Assembly: GCA_022494885.1 (NCBI GenBank)
Contig: JAGVSM010000430.1
Span: forward strand, 1-64,000
Source of the DNA: Micrasema longulum
Lineage: Eukaryota; Arthropoda; Insecta; Trichoptera; Brachycentridae
Length of the DNA: 64,000 nucleotides
Direction of reading: 5' to 3'
Part shown: piece after piece, positions 21,227-31,640 of the stretch
Position numbering within the stretch: the first letter of the stretch is position 1
How the letters are laid out: the number at the start of each line of letters is the position of its first letter
Notes under the pieces: generated by a model
What the model was told of the DNA's origin: nothing
What the model saw: the letters and a program-made list of their open reading frames with translations, nothing else
Database searches by the model: none
Position numbers and translations under genes: made by a program

Positions 21227-22365
21227 TCATGATGAAAAATAACATGAAAATATTTTAACCCGTTTTTTAATTTATGCCCATTATGGGTTTTGTTTTTAAC
21301 TATTAGAAAAAAAACGACTACTGTTTTTATTATTTTTAGTCATCCTGTAAAATTTGACTTTTGTTGGTTGCCGTCTTTTACCTGAACATGGTCGATATAT
21401 AAAGTAATATACAAATTGAAAATCGATAGATAATCTTTAAAAAAATATTAAAGAATATCCGACTGTCCGGCTTAGAGGCTCGCCGAATGTCTGATATCTG
21501 GTATCCGGCCAAACCGCTATTCATTTTATCGTTAATATTAATTACCGGTAAAACGGGGTACTAAAGTTTATTTTGATGAAAAAGTTTTTAAAGCTTTCCA
21601 ACCGGTCGGTGATAAAATACAAAATAAGTGGTTGAAAACATGAACGTTTTAACATCACAAGAAAAATGCACAAGAAGGCGCTGTAAATAATTAATACTGT
21701 AAGATAATTACATCTGAATTAGATTGTTCTCTAAGAATGAAAGTGATTGATGCAATCAACTTGAGAATAATCAATTGCCTGCATTCACGGCCTATTGATA
21801 TGTGCGTATGTTGATCAACAGAGACATATGAAAAAGCTAAACCTGTGCTTGGCAGAAAGTCGCTCTACTCGAACCGTTGCCAAGAGATCAAAACGCTCGG
21901 GGGAAAATACGTTTTACAATCAACATTATTTTCAGTGTCTTAAAAGGATGAAGAATTTGTGTACAATAGAGCCAGAACCTTGCACGAGTGTTTTCCAGTC
22001 AATGACTACTAAGCAGTATGTAGCGATTTTACGGAAGAGTCAAATCAAATATTTTTTTTTATTTGTTCAAGAATTTTGTATTCTAAATTTTTATTTAAAT
22101 TATGTGTAAATAATACACATATCCGATTTCTTTTTGTTAGTAAAAAAGAAAAAAAAAATAAAGTAAAGTTGCTTCATGTCGCTTGATAAATTTTTCTTTT
22201 CCAGCGATTGTAAATTACACACAAGATATTATTATATTATAATGTTGCTAGACCCGTCACTCTTTATAATTTATATCATGTTATGTGTGACAAACAGTTA
22301 CTTGAATGAATGTTAAAGTATAAAAGCTAAAAAAACAGTTTAAAAATAATCAAAGAATTAAAAAA
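21227..22365. other. Unassigned; one unrecognised open frame
   Basis: A 104-codon plus frame at 21795-22109 has a basic first half (ESRSTRTVAKRSKRSGENTF) and a hydrophobic end, but I recognise no domain. Nothing else is supported. Confidence 0.25.
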
Positions 22366-22556
22366 ATCGTTTTTGAAAAAATAAATATTTGCATTCTCAT
22401 GATTTACCCAAATATTTAATTTTGAGGGCCATTTTCAACGAGTTGTAAATAACTCACTATAAGAAAATCAAATCGAGTTGGGGTAGAGTGGGATTCGAAC
22501 CACGGACCTTTAGTCTGTGAGCCCGAGACACTAGCCACAGGACCACAACCCGATTT
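22366..22556 (-). mobile_element. SINE family A, copy 5
   Basis: Minus-strand SINE closely similar to the 9.5-kb copy: head 'gggttgtggtcctgtggcta', B box GGTTCGAATCC, body and A-rich end. Both copies carry the same gagggccattttcaacgag block. Confidence 0.85.
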
Positions 22557-22571
22557 AACAATAACCTAAAA

Positions 22572-22668
22572 ATGCCCAATGTAGACAATCTGCTGCATAC
22601 CGATAATCGGTGTATACTCGTAAAAGTGATTTCAAACATATTTATCACTCGGCGACTAGTTTATTTTA
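22572..22668 (+). repeat. Dispersed repeat J, copy 1
   Basis: 'aatgcccaatgtagacaatc', 'cgataatcggtgtata' and 'tgatttcaaacatatttatc' plus 'actcggcgac' match the reverse complement of 60.24-60.33 kb at roughly 85% by eye. Unclassified. Confidence 0.55.
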
Positions 22669-23079
22669 TTGTAAACATACAAGCCATTTTAGTTTATTTT
22701 TCAATATTGCCGCCATTAAAATTATACAAATCATTACATTTCTAAAAAATATATGTACACTTGAAAGCTATTACGAAATATATCGAAGAGAACAAAACAT
22801 TTTCAAGATCAATTTTTGGGAAAAACCAGAAGATATGTTGAGATGGGTTCATGTAAAATTACTAACAAACAATCTCTGAACCATACACCAATCACCGCAG
22901 CAGCACATTATCCTATTAAACCACAACAAATTTGAAATAATTTCACCATACTACAAAAAACATCTCCAAGAATAATCCCGAGTGAAAAATTCAGAATTCA
23001 AAATTCTTAATTACTTAATTAAAGTACTTAATCTTAAAGAAAATTCTTCAATTCAACGATTTTACATATCTTCATGTAT

Positions 23080-23232
23080 ATATATATATAATTTAGTTAT
23101 ATATATATAGGAGTTCAGTGACATCACACGTACAGAGAAATGATGATGATGATATACAGAGAAATGATATATATATACATATATATATATCATTTCTCTG
23201 TACGTGTGATGTCTATATATCTATATATATGA

Positions 23233-23263
<31 letters not shown>

Positions 23264-23290
23264 CGTGTGATGTATATATATATATCAAGT
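23080..23290. repeat. TA-rich tract with 24-bp perfect inverted repeat
   Basis: acatcacacgtacagagaaa (plus tgat) at 23121-23144 is perfectly inverted at 23189-23212, within a (TA)n/(TATC)n microsatellite. The arm equals the end motif of the Helitron-like element at 42.7 kb (gacatcacacgtacagaata), so two such ends face each other here. Confidence 0.7.
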
Positions 23291-23329
23291 GTCGAAAATA
23301 TAAATATTAATAAAATATTAAGAATAAGA

Positions 23330-23880
23330 GATAAAATATAATAAAATAAAATAAAATAAGATAAAATAAGAATTTATTATTGAAACTAAGTATAAGACAA
23401 AAAAGTATTTTTTAAGACGCTTTTTAAGAATTTTAAATGTTATTTTTTTACAATCAAATGGATCAATAAGGGAAAAGTTTAAATTATATTCACTAGCAAA
23501 ACGTATAAGTGGAGTGTTCTGGGCATAGTTCGTACAAACTGCTGCACATGAAATAGCGAGCTTGACGTGTGACGGGTGCGGTAGCCGGGGACATTTAATG
23601 ATAACTCCGACAAAAGAGCCGGACTATCAAGGCGTCCACTAAGTATGTCATGAAGCACCCCCATGTCCAACAGTAGACGGCGATCTTCTTAAGTAAGCAA
23701 GTGGTGTTTTTTGCAGAAATTTTATTTTCTTTTCTTTATGTGTGACATATTGTGGAGACCAAACAGAAGAAGCATACTCGAGCAAACTGCGAACATGAGC
23801 AAAGTAGACCATTTTAATACACGCGATATCTTTAAATACCTGACATGTACGAAGTACAAAACCAAGGTTTCTATGTGCAT
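23330..23880 (-). pseudogene. Jockey-like RT C-terminus (dead LINE, minus)
   Basis: Minus-strand translation gives IACIKMVYFAHVRSLLEYAS, SVWSPQYVTHKE, then after a frame break RRLLLDMGVLHDILSGRLDS, PALLSELSLNVPGYRTR, VRTMPRTLHLYVLLVN and ITFKILKKRLKKYFF. These match the order LEYAS-xWSP, LHxxLxGRxDSPxLL, YN, FK..L of jockey-clade tails. The minus-strand 3' tail is an AT pentamer repeat (plus ataaaataaaataaaataag at 23340-23365). Frameshifts and stops make it dead. Confidence 0.85.
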
Positions 23881-24297
23881 AAAAAAGTATGTTTTTGAAT
23901 GTTTACAAACAGCATTTGTTTTTTGTGGATCTCAATCAGATTCTTTCCTTAAATTCCCTATAATTTCTACCCAATTATTTCTTTTTACTGGATTTTTACT
24001 TAAAATAATATTAAATTCAATACATTAAAAAAAATGGTATTCCTACATAAGCACACCTCTCTGTTGGTTATAAGACCGGAGTTTGACGTTTGCAAAAACA
24101 ATGCCATATTTGAAAAAATATTTATTTTATGTTTTGGAATTCAACCATAAACAAGTACCTAGGTACCTACTTAAATTCAATATTAATTTGAGTATAAAAA
24201 AAATAATTTATGAATTTAATCACAAACAAGTACCTACTTATCAATGAAAAGTATTTTGCCAACGTTCGGGCAGGACACAGTCTGTCGAGTCGGCTAG
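23881..24297 (+). mobile_element. Helitron-like family D, 3' part (copy D1)
   Basis: It shares 'gtttttgaatgtttacaaac', 'gatctcaatcagattctttc', 'ctacataagcacacctctct', 'gttggt', 'aaacaagtacctaggtacct' and the end 'ggcaggacacagtctgtcga' with D3. The end has a short hairpin (gaca…tgtc) and then CTAG at 24294-24297 followed by T, as expected for Helitron 3' ends. The 5' part is replaced by the LINE remnant at 23.3-23.9 kb. Confidence 0.55.
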
Positions 24298-24434
24298 TTA
24301 TATATACATATATAAAAAATCCAAAATTTGCGCACTCAAACATATACAGTCTAATCGACGCGACGTATGATTATCTTTAATGTACTTTAACATATTTATT
24401 TTATAAATTTATTGCATAAAATAAGTATACCCAT

Positions 24435-25088
24435 ATAAATACAATTCAACTACAAACTAAAAAATACTTCCCTTTCAATAGTTTCATCAATAAAGGATCG
24501 TGGCATTACTTTAGATAGTAAACTCTCCTATCGTGAACACATTGATAATATTGTAAACAAATCTCTCAAACTTCTCGGTTTTATCAATAGAGTGACGGCG
24601 GACTTCAAAAATATTAATACCATCAGAACTCTTTATTGCTCACTAGTTCGACCCCATCTAGAATACGCTTCTCCTATTTGGTCTCCATTCTACAGAACTC
24701 ATATTGACCATATCGAGTCTGTCCAACACCGTTTTTTAAGAAAAGTGGCATGGTTGCTCGGATTACAAAGGGGTAATTATTCCCATTTTGAAATAGAGCA
24801 ATCTCTTAATCTGTCTTCATTGGAGAGACGTAGAACTGAGATGGACCTTATATGCATTTTCAAAATACTTAATGCTTTAAGTGATGTCCCATCTCTGTTG
24901 CAATCAATTTCTTTTCATGTTCCCAACCGTGTCACCAGAAGTCAACATCTGCTATTTATAAAATCTTCTAAGAGCAACTTTGGTTTTATGCCCCAATGTC
25001 CAGAATGTGTAGATTAGTCAATTCATCACACGACTTGGAATTCTTTGGGATAGATCTTCCGGCTTTTCGTAGATCTCTTCGCGACTAA
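24435..25088 (+). pseudogene. Jockey-like RT C-terminus (copy R1)
   Basis: A nearly open frame reads NYKLKNTSLSIVSSIKDRGI, TLDSKLSYREHIDNIVNKSL, KLLGFINRV, then a 141-codon stretch with YCSLVRPHLEYASPIWSPFY, IESVQHRFLRKVAWLLGL, ERRRTEMDLICIFKILN and PNRVTRSQ. After a frameshift near 24990 it continues MSRMCRLVNSSHDLEFFGID to LPAFRRSLRD-stop at about 25088. This is the C-terminal domain of a non-LTR RT; the palm/catalytic part is missing. It is the youngest-looking LINE remnant in the window. Related fragments lie at 40.2-40.8 and 56.0-56.2 kb. Confidence 0.88.
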
Positions 25089-25300
25089 ACAGTGTGGGAT
25101 GAAGTTGGATTGGCATGGTTTAGCTCAAAGTTTTGGTCTTTCGTTTTTTTTAATATATTGTATACAATTATTGTTTTGCCCTTGTTTGTCTTTGCTAAAT
25201 AGTTTTATGTTCTTTTTGTTCAGTTTCTTGCATTTATGTTTCTTCATGTAACTGTTGTAATTGGCTTAGGCCGTATATATAATAAATAAATAACAGGGAA
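25089..25300 (+). mobile_element. 3' UTR and tail of LINE R1
   Basis: It includes 'ttggattggcatggtttagc', 'gcccttgtttgtctttgct', 'tttcttcatgtaactgttgt', 'ggcttaggccgtatat' and an (aataaat)n tail ending near 25292. The same blocks occur reversed at 40.24-40.33 and 40.64-40.69 kb, which defines the family's 3' end. Confidence 0.75.
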
Positions 25301-25317
25301 TCTATATAAAACTAGCT

Positions 25318-25500
25318 AATAGAAAATGAAAACGGGGTGTTCTTTGTTTAGGATAGTTTCCATCTAACATAGCTCAGCCTGTTCTAAGATGGATATTTTT
25401 TTATTTTTTAAAGCGTAAGTAGTTCTATACTAATATAACAATAAAAAATAAAACTAAAACTTCTTTACTGTAAATGCCTAGCTTATCAAATGTAAGAGAT
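25318..25500 (-). repeat. Dispersed repeat DD, copy 1
   Basis: Its reverse complement shares 'atccatcttagaacaggctg', 'ttagatggaaactatcctaa' and 'ttgttatattagtatagaac' with 57.65-57.80 kb. Class unknown. Confidence 0.55.
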
Positions 25501-26330
25501 TAACAATCATTGTTATACATATATAAAGTATATATATATGTGTAAAAATAATATAGTATAATATATAATAAAAAAACAAAATTAATGTTATGGAATACAT
25601 ACAAATATAAATAATATATGTACCAATTATATAAAGTACTACGTTTATTAATCTACAAATATTTTACAAAAAATCTCTTGCTACACTATTTAAATGTGCA
25701 TTTATATTTATAGGACCTTACTTATAAACTTGACATAAAGTTACGCCTAGGCATAGTGGCAGAATAAGGATGGGAACACCTTTTACGAGTACTTACGAGT
25801 TTTTTAACACTTACTAACCTAGCTCTTAAATAACTTTTTTTTTGTTTATTACGTATACTCTTCAACACGTGTAGAATTGAAATTACTTTACGCAATTTTA
25901 AGATACGAGTAACATGATGTTTTGGATGTTTGAAAAAAGATTGTCACCAAATTTTATACAACGAAGTCCCTAATCGCCAAAGAAATTTTTCTTTCGTTCA
26001 GTTTTTTAGTTTAAAAAAACATATAACGTAGAAAATAAACGAGATGATAATATTTTCGTTTGGCGTTATAAAATCCTCGTATTATTATGTAGAAAAAGAC
26101 GCTAGCACATATTTAGCTTTAATCAAAATAAACGAGACGTTCTGAAATCACCCGAGCAAATTAAATAAGATATGCGCAAAGGCTTTGATAAGGAACTTTT
26201 GCAAAAAACGTACCCTTTCTGAGCAATATGTTTCCATCTTAGAAGGTACCCAAGAACACAATATACGTACAATTACAAAGCATCCGGAAGACAAATAATT
26301 GAATCAATGAACAAATGAAAATAAAGAGTG
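25501..26330. other. Unassigned AT-rich sequence
   Basis: A short shared block with 57.88-57.96 kb ('aataaggatggga' and 'ggaccttacttataaac') hints that repeat DD extends here. Otherwise nothing is recognised. Confidence 0.3.
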
Positions 26331-26443
26331 ACATATTGGAGGAAAACAAATTTCGACAGTCTTTGTCAGTCTTTATTGAGACAAAATCACACATGTCCGT
26401 ATTCTCGTTTATTATTAATATTTAAATAATAAATTTGGTGGTA

Positions 26444-26965
26444 CAACTTCTTCTTCTTATTGTTCCTCTCCTTGACGGAGGTTGAAAATCATCGTTGCGA
26501 TTCTCACTTTGTTGGCAGCTGCCCTGAACAAGGACTGAGTGCTGCAATGGAACCAGTCGCGCAAGTTCTTAAGCCAAGAGATGCGCCTTTTACCTGCACT
26601 GCGTCTTCCTTCAATTTTTCCCAGTAGAATGACTTCTCATCATACGCCCAAAGTACTCAAGGTTTTTTTCTTTATGGTCTTCAGTACCTTTTTATTTTTT
26701 TCTATCCGTCGGAGAATATAATCGTTTCGGACTCTATCCACCCACGATATTTTTAATATCCTTCCGTAGCACAACATTTCAAAGGCTTTGATTTTTTTTT
26801 AAATGTTTTGGGTGAGTGTCCCCGTTTTGACGCCGTAAAAAAGTACTGAGAAGACGCAACATCGAGCAATGCGCATTCGGAGGTCAAAATTAAAGTCTCT
26901 GCAAAGAAGGTCACGCATCCTGAAAAAGCAGTCTCGAGTCATATCTGTGTGGTAAAACATTTATC
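26444..26965 (-). pseudogene. Endonuclease/RT C-terminal remnant, minus strand
   Basis: Minus-strand reading gives NFDLRMRIARCCVFSVLFYG, VKTGTLTQ, IKAFEMLCYGRILKISWVDR, VRNDYILRRI, EVILLGKIEGRRSAGKRRI, SWLKNLRDWF and NKVRIATMIFNLRQG. This is the widespread insect pattern 'SVLLYGxExWTL…IxAFEMWCYRRxLKIxW…GKxxGxRxxGRRxxSWLxNLRxW'. Frameshifts lie in the T-rich stretch at 26660-26710 and at the A run near 26800. The minus-strand 3' end has an aagaagaag tail (plus cttcttcttattg at 26450). The catalytic core is missing. Confidence 0.88.
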
Positions 26966-26984
26966 TACTAAATATTTGTATTTA

Positions 26985-27112
26985 ACCACGTATCGACTTT
27001 TTAATTCTACTGGTTTCAAGAGGTATCCGTCTCTTTATCGAGACATTAATTATTACACTAACATGTAATTACCACTGTAGCTTCACCATAAGCTATATTT
27101 TTATACAAGTTC
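26985..27112 (+). repeat. Dispersed repeat family I, copy 2
   Basis: 'cgtatcgactttttaattct', 'actggtttcaagaggtatcc', 'gtctctttatcgagac' and 'attacactaacatg' follow the order of the 4.97-kb (inverted) and 48.63-kb copies. Confidence 0.6.
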
Positions 27113-27217
27113 AAAAGTTGTTAAGGTCTTCTATCGAGGCGTGTCGACTTTTTTTACTGATTAGTCATTTGATCCTTTTATATAACCACCTACCAGCCAA
27201 AAGTGGTTGAGGTAGCA

Positions 27218-27400
27218 TTACTTTAAGTGACAGATACTTCTTTATTACCTACTTTTCGATCGCTCCAAACAACAAAAAATACATTGTGGATTGTGAGGCC
27301 CTAATGGCTGAAATTTTGAATTTAGTTCCAAGATCCCAAGTAAATAAGCCGAAAGGGCCGATAAAACGAGCCCCAGTGGACAAGACACACGGCCAATAAG
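27218..27400 (+). other. Short coding-like stretch
   Basis: One frame reads SDRYFFITYFSIAPNNKKYI, VDCEALMAEILNLVPRSQ and KPKGPIKRAPVDKTHGQ-stop (stop at about 27400). Its composition looks protein-like and less AT-rich than the flanks. I do not recognise the family, and no splice structure was established. Confidence 0.2.
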
Positions 27401-28040
27401 TTGTAAAAACTGAATCTGAATTTTTTTTTTTAATATACGTATAGGTGTTTACATTTTTTCCACAATAATAAGACTGAAATTTCTGTGCGTACAGTCAAAT
27501 TATTCTCGTGTTTTAAATTCGTTACTAAGTGGAAAACGATTAACCGGGGTATAACAAACATTTGTTGTTTTAAAATGATTCGGCATGTCTTGTCCTTAAA
27601 ATACGTAAGTTCTCAAAATACGCAGCTGTTTAACTTATTTTTAAAATTTAAATTATGGCTTCTTCTTACGCTTAAAATACAATTGTTCGTTTTTTTTATG
27701 TTGGTATCCACTTGATTTAATTAAGTAATGATCATTGGTTTTCAAAAACGACTTCTTTATTTTATTTTCATAATTTTATTGATTAAATGTTTTGTACGTA
27801 ATGTTAATTGTACATTGGCGGGGTAATTGTCGAATGGCTATTTCTTCGAACCAATAAATTAAATAAAAGTTTTATTTGCATAATTCAAGTTAGCAAACAT
27901 AATCAATAAAATATCTAAAGATGTACAAATATAGAACTTATTTTTTCACAAAGTACCTTAAATCTATACTATTACTCATTTTGAAAAATAAATAAAGAGG
28001 AAAAACGTAGGGGGATACATTAAGGAAGAGAAAGGAGATA
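27401..28040. other. Unassigned AT-rich sequence
   Basis: Accidental frames only (for example 76 codons at 27485-27715). The right end probably grades into the 3' UTR of the minus-strand LINE remnant that follows. Confidence 0.3.
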
Positions 28041-28390
28041 ATTCTTCAGACGGGATTTAAACAGAGATACTGAAGTAACATCTTTGATGGTGGATGGGAG
28101 ATGAGATTCCAAGATTCCACAGTCAAGCCGCATGGACACTATATGAGTAAGAAAAGAAAGAGGAATTGTGGATGGGTATTAAGGGCGTACTTTGAGATTT
28201 AGAACGAAGAGATAAATCATGAACTGATTAGCATAAAAAAAAATTCACGGATGTATATAGAAGCGTTAGGAATATGAAGAACAGAAGTGAGAGGGAGTGA
28301 TAGTCTCTCCGTTGTCTAATTTTGAGCCATTTCAGCTGCTTGTAATAATTTCCTAAGACCAAAAATATACCTTTGTGCATGACTTTTAAC
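28041..28390 (-). pseudogene. Non-LTR RT tail, minus strand
   Basis: On the minus strand the end reads SFLTHIVSMRLDCGILESHL, PSTIKDVTSVSLFKSRLKNY, LLSLP-stop, with a stop near 28046. The 'LPSTIKxxxSVSLFKSRLKxYL' ending is characteristic of non-LTR retrotransposon ORF2 tails. Upstream (28190-28380) a frame-broken RLSLPLTSVLHIPNASIYIR is visible. About 110 codons remain. Confidence 0.8.
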
Positions 28391-28798
28391 TTTTATTTTG
28401 ATTTTTAATTTTATCTTTCAATTTCAACTTTTGATTTCAACTCTTAATTTATACTTACTCACATCTACTACCTGCATCTAATAAATTATTGTTGGTTGTG
28501 AATTTTTACAAATAAATGTAAATGTTCATTGAAGCAGAGAGAGGGAGGAAAGTAGAGTAGGTATACAATGTCTTCTCCTTTTTATTTAATATTTTTATTT
28601 TCACTTTTTTAGAATTCAATTATTTTTCCCTCTCCTCCTGCATTCATAATAAATTAGTGTGAAATCTGTGATTGGTCTTACTTTTTTTTATTGTTCTTTC
28701 GTACCTTGTTTTACATAAAGACTGTGCGATTTCATTAATAAATAAACAAATATTCTGAAGTCGTTTAAGTTTATCGAGTTGCTCACATATTTCTAATA
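28391..28798. other. Unassigned; possible LINE 3' UTR
   Basis: A T-rich segment ends in 'tttcattaataaataaacaa' (28730-28750), which looks like a LINE 3' tail on the plus strand, but no coding part is attached. Confidence 0.3.
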
Positions 28799-29262
28799 TA
28801 GTGACCGACCGAAGATTCGGTTTTGGCCAATTTCGGCCAATAAAACGAGTTTAAGCCGCGGTTTTAGTTTCAGACAAAAATTGGCAAACTCAGCCAAAAG
28901 CTGCGATAGAAATGTGTCGGATTACTTTCTCTATGACTCGTGAGTTCTATCTTTCATATTTATATTTTTGTAGTTTCTTTATGGTTAATTGATTAAAGTT
29001 TCTATAATGTATACTGAAGAGCTGTTACATATAAGTTATATGTATAACATAACAATGAACCAAGAAATAAGTACCTTTTATTTCATTGTATATTTTAGTT
29101 AACACTTATTTCAATGATCTCGTCAAGTTTAACAATAAAAATGCTAAATATTGCGCATTTTAAAATGACAAATGTCACATAAATAAGTTTCGGTTTTGAC
29201 CGAAACTAGAAAAGCAGCCGAAATTCTGTATCTGCTGAAATTCTTGTTTTGATTAGTCACTA
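28799..29262. mobile_element. MITE with TAGTGAC termini
   Basis: The left end is tagtgaccgaccgaagattc (28799-28818). The right end is 'tctagtttcggtcaaaacc'-type sequence, inverted, closing with gattagtcacta (29251-29262). Both subterminal zones are rich in cggtttt/aaaaccg and ttcggcc words (28816-28860 and 29190-29235). The 464-bp element has no coding frame. TA could be the target duplication, as for Tc1/mariner-like elements, but this is inference. Confidence 0.65.
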
Positions 29263-29514
29263 ATTTTACATACTTTGCATTACTGAATTATTTTCATGAG
29301 TTTGAAGTGTATTTCATAAGATACAATATTGCAACTTAAAGATAATTTTCACTAAGTTATTATTTTTATGAAAATTAAACTTTGTGTTACGAAATTATTT
29401 TTTTTTTTACAAGAACACTACTACAGTTTCGGGAGAGCACTCCTGCCATCGACGGGTGATATAAAACTAATATAGTAAACACAGGATATTGTGCATGATG
29501 TCATAGAATTTAAA
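29263..29514. other. Unassigned AT-rich sequence
   Basis: Nothing recognised. Confidence 0.35.
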
Positions 29515-29735
29515 CAAAAAATAAACAACAATGTTTGAGTATGTCCAAATGCTTGCAGACTGGCTGGATTTCCTCCCTAGGGAGGAATTTATTTAAATTT
29601 ATTTCAACAGAGAGGGAAAACATTTTTGCCTAGACTTTCATATTCCGATTTTACTCCATATTTTTGAAATGCCTAGACTTCCATATTACCTTCTCAAAAA
29701 TGTTTTCTCTCTCTGTTGAAATAAAAAAAATTAAA
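29515..29735. mobile_element. M1 foldback derivative
   Basis: The left terminus 'gtttgagtatgtccaaatgc', 'gactggctggatttcctccc', 'tagggagg' and 'caacagagagggaaaacatt' is joined to an inverted 'gcctagacttccatattacc', 'ttctcaaaaatgttttctct', 'ctctgttgaaataaa'. The subterminal block occurs three times. Confidence 0.75.
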
Positions 29736-29959
29736 AAAACAAATTACTCAGTGAAACTTAAAGCAAGGGGATGTAACACTAATAACAAAGTTTTATTTTC
29801 GTAATAATTTATAATGAAGTGTGACGAAGTGAATGCCGATTCAATTAACAATATTATTTTTCGCTTAGTCAGCGCTATGTAAATTAGGGAATTATAAAAG
29901 CACAGATTATTGTGTATCAAAAACACGTTATTTTATTATTTTATTTTTATTATAATGTA

Positions 29960-30442
29960 AAATTGACAATGTTTTGAGTGTGTCCAAATGTTTGTAGACA
30001 TGCTGGATTCCTCCGTAGGGAGAGTTTGTTGCAACAGAGAGGGAAAACATTTTAAGAAGGAAATATGGAAGTGGTGAATGTTACGTAGTGTGTAAGTGGT
30101 CACTTAAACCAGCCAATGATAGGTCAAAAGCCCTGTAAATGCCCAAATTTCCAAATTCCCTTCTTAAAATGTTTTTCCTCTCTGTTGCAACACATTCAGA
30201 TATTGTAAAATATTTTTTTTAATACATGGTGTGATTTCGATAAGGTTAAATAAATCAACGAAATGAAATGAACCAACGTTTAAAAACAGCTGGCACACCA
30301 CATACCGCACACCGCAAATTTACGTTTCAACGGGACAAAATCAACTTATAAAATTAATAAATTTCAATCTTTATAACTCCCTCAGAAGTGAAGTCCAGCT
30401 TCGTCTACAAACATTTGGACATATCTACTCAAAATATTTTTG
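29960..30442. mobile_element. M1 MITE with nested inverted repeats
   Basis: The outer pair is 'caatgttttgagtgtgtcca' with 'tgtttgtagacatgctgga' (29966-30008), answered by 'agtccagcttcgtctacaaa' and 'catttggacat…ctcaaaat' (30388-30436). The inner pair is 'gttgcaacagagagggaaaa' with 'cattttaagaaggaaatatg' (30028-30068), answered by inverted 'ccaaattcccttcttaaaat' and 'gtttttcctctctgttgcaa' (30150-30190). It contains no coding frame. Confidence 0.8.
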
Positions 30443-30579
30443 ATGCCCAGACTTATTTAAACTCTTTAAATGGGAATCTTCATCTTAGTTGAAATGCCTC
30501 GATATTTCACTGGGTAAAGATTTATTATTACATTAATGCAAAGTTGCTTTGTGACCTCTGTTGCTTGGCTGTCAAAATA

Positions 30580-30720
30580 GAAACGTTCTGGGCGTGCCGC
30601 TGTTGTCATGGCAACTGGCATCCTACCCCACCCGGCCCCCAGCCCCGGCACCCACCCGCCACCGTCAGGGTGCCACGGAGCGCCTTGGATTACTCCCACT
30701 CGAGACCGCCTAAGTCGCAA
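30580..30720. promoter_or_regulatory. GC-rich island with RFX X-box match
   Basis: About 140 bp of clearly GC-rich sequence lies in otherwise AT-rich DNA, between two repeat insertions. It contains GTTGTCATGGCAAC at 30602-30615, which fits the RFX-family X-box consensus GTHNYYATRRNAAC at every position. RFX factors control many ciliary genes in animals. Possible reading starts nearby are a 13-codon plus ORF at 30748 (MDNHRNKKMYDFQ) and an 84-codon minus ORF at 30466-30720; neither is recognised. A promoter role is inferred from the motif and base composition only. Confidence 0.35.
30602..30615. promoter_or_regulatory. X-box-like 14-mer
   Basis: An imperfect palindrome GTTGTCATGGCAAC with the half-sites GTTG and CAAC, agreeing with the binding consensus of RFX winged-helix factors at every position. 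The match is exact, but a single 14-mer can arise by chance. Confidence 0.4.
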
Positions 30721-30850
30721 TTCACTTTAAGGCATTTCACTTCGACAATGGATAATCACAGAAACAAAAAAATGTACGATTTTCAATAAAAATATTTGAA
30801 ATTCGATTTCGTTTTATTTATTCGATGGGTCTAGGCGTCGGCGTCGGCGT

Positions 30851-30930
30851 CGGTCCCATGGCGCAGTTGGAAAAACGACCAACTGTGAAACTGGCGTCAC
30901 AGGCTCGATTCGCAAAGAAAAAACTTCTCG
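30851..30930 (+). mobile_element. SINE family C head, copy 2
   Basis: 'cccatggcgcagttggaaaa', 'acgaccaactgtgaaactgg' and B-box-like ggctcgattcg match the head of the 11.3-kb SINE C. The body is lost or diverged. A (ggcgtc)n run (30834-30852) abuts it. Confidence 0.6.
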
Positions 30931-31377
30931 TATTTAGTGAGTGAATATAATATAATACAATATTATTATGATATCTAAAACACAATCTTAATGTTGTCAA
31001 TAAATTTGATCAGCATTTGATTCAGGAAGAGGAAAATTTGTCAAAATCCGGCGCCCCTGAACATTAGATTTGGAGATCGTGCTTTTGCCGTTGCCGGCCT
31101 CTCTGCCTGTAACCAATTGCCTTCAAACTTACGAGTCATCGACAGTAGTCAATTCAGATCCCAAATAAAAGCTAACTTTTTTAGCAAAACTAACTTTTTT
31201 ATTATCAAACCCCTAATTTTAAATCAGAAAATATCATATGTCACTTTGGTTAAGTTAGAATGTAAGTTTAAGTATACATTTGTAAAGAGCCCTTGAGGTG
31301 ATTTTTCACAAAAATGGCGTTATTGAAATCAGAAAATTATTATTATTGTTATTATCCACAGAAATAGAGAACCTTTT

Positions 31378-31640
31378 AGAGACAGTAGTATGGAAGTCTA
31401 AGCATTTACAGGGCTTACGACCTGTCATTGGCTGGTTTGAGTGGCCACTTTACACACTGTGTAACATTCACAATTTTGCCTGTTTGAACATCCATATTTT
31501 TTTAATTCTTCCATCTGTTGATTTTAGTGAAGTTAACGAGCTAAAACTTTTATTGTTGGGAATCGATTCATCTGATTAAATAATTTCACATACTAGGCAA
31601 CACCTGGAATCAATTTTCCAATTTCGGAACTTCTTGGACC
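31378..31640 (+). mobile_element. M1 copy, near-complete interior
   Basis: 'ggaagtctaagcatttacag', 'acctgtcattggctggtttg', 'cactttacacactgtgtaac', 'ttccatctgttgattttagt', 'aacgagctaaaacttttatt', 'actaggcaacacctgg' and 'cttcttggaccagttgg' give almost the whole M1 interior in order. The outer termini are missing. Confidence 0.75.

Noticed and set aside
23711..24028. 105-codon plus-strand frame
   Set aside because: It spans the junction of a minus-strand LINE remnant and a Helitron-like end; chance opening.
26539..26721. 60-codon plus-strand frame
   Set aside because: Antisense shadow of the minus-strand endonuclease/RT tail.
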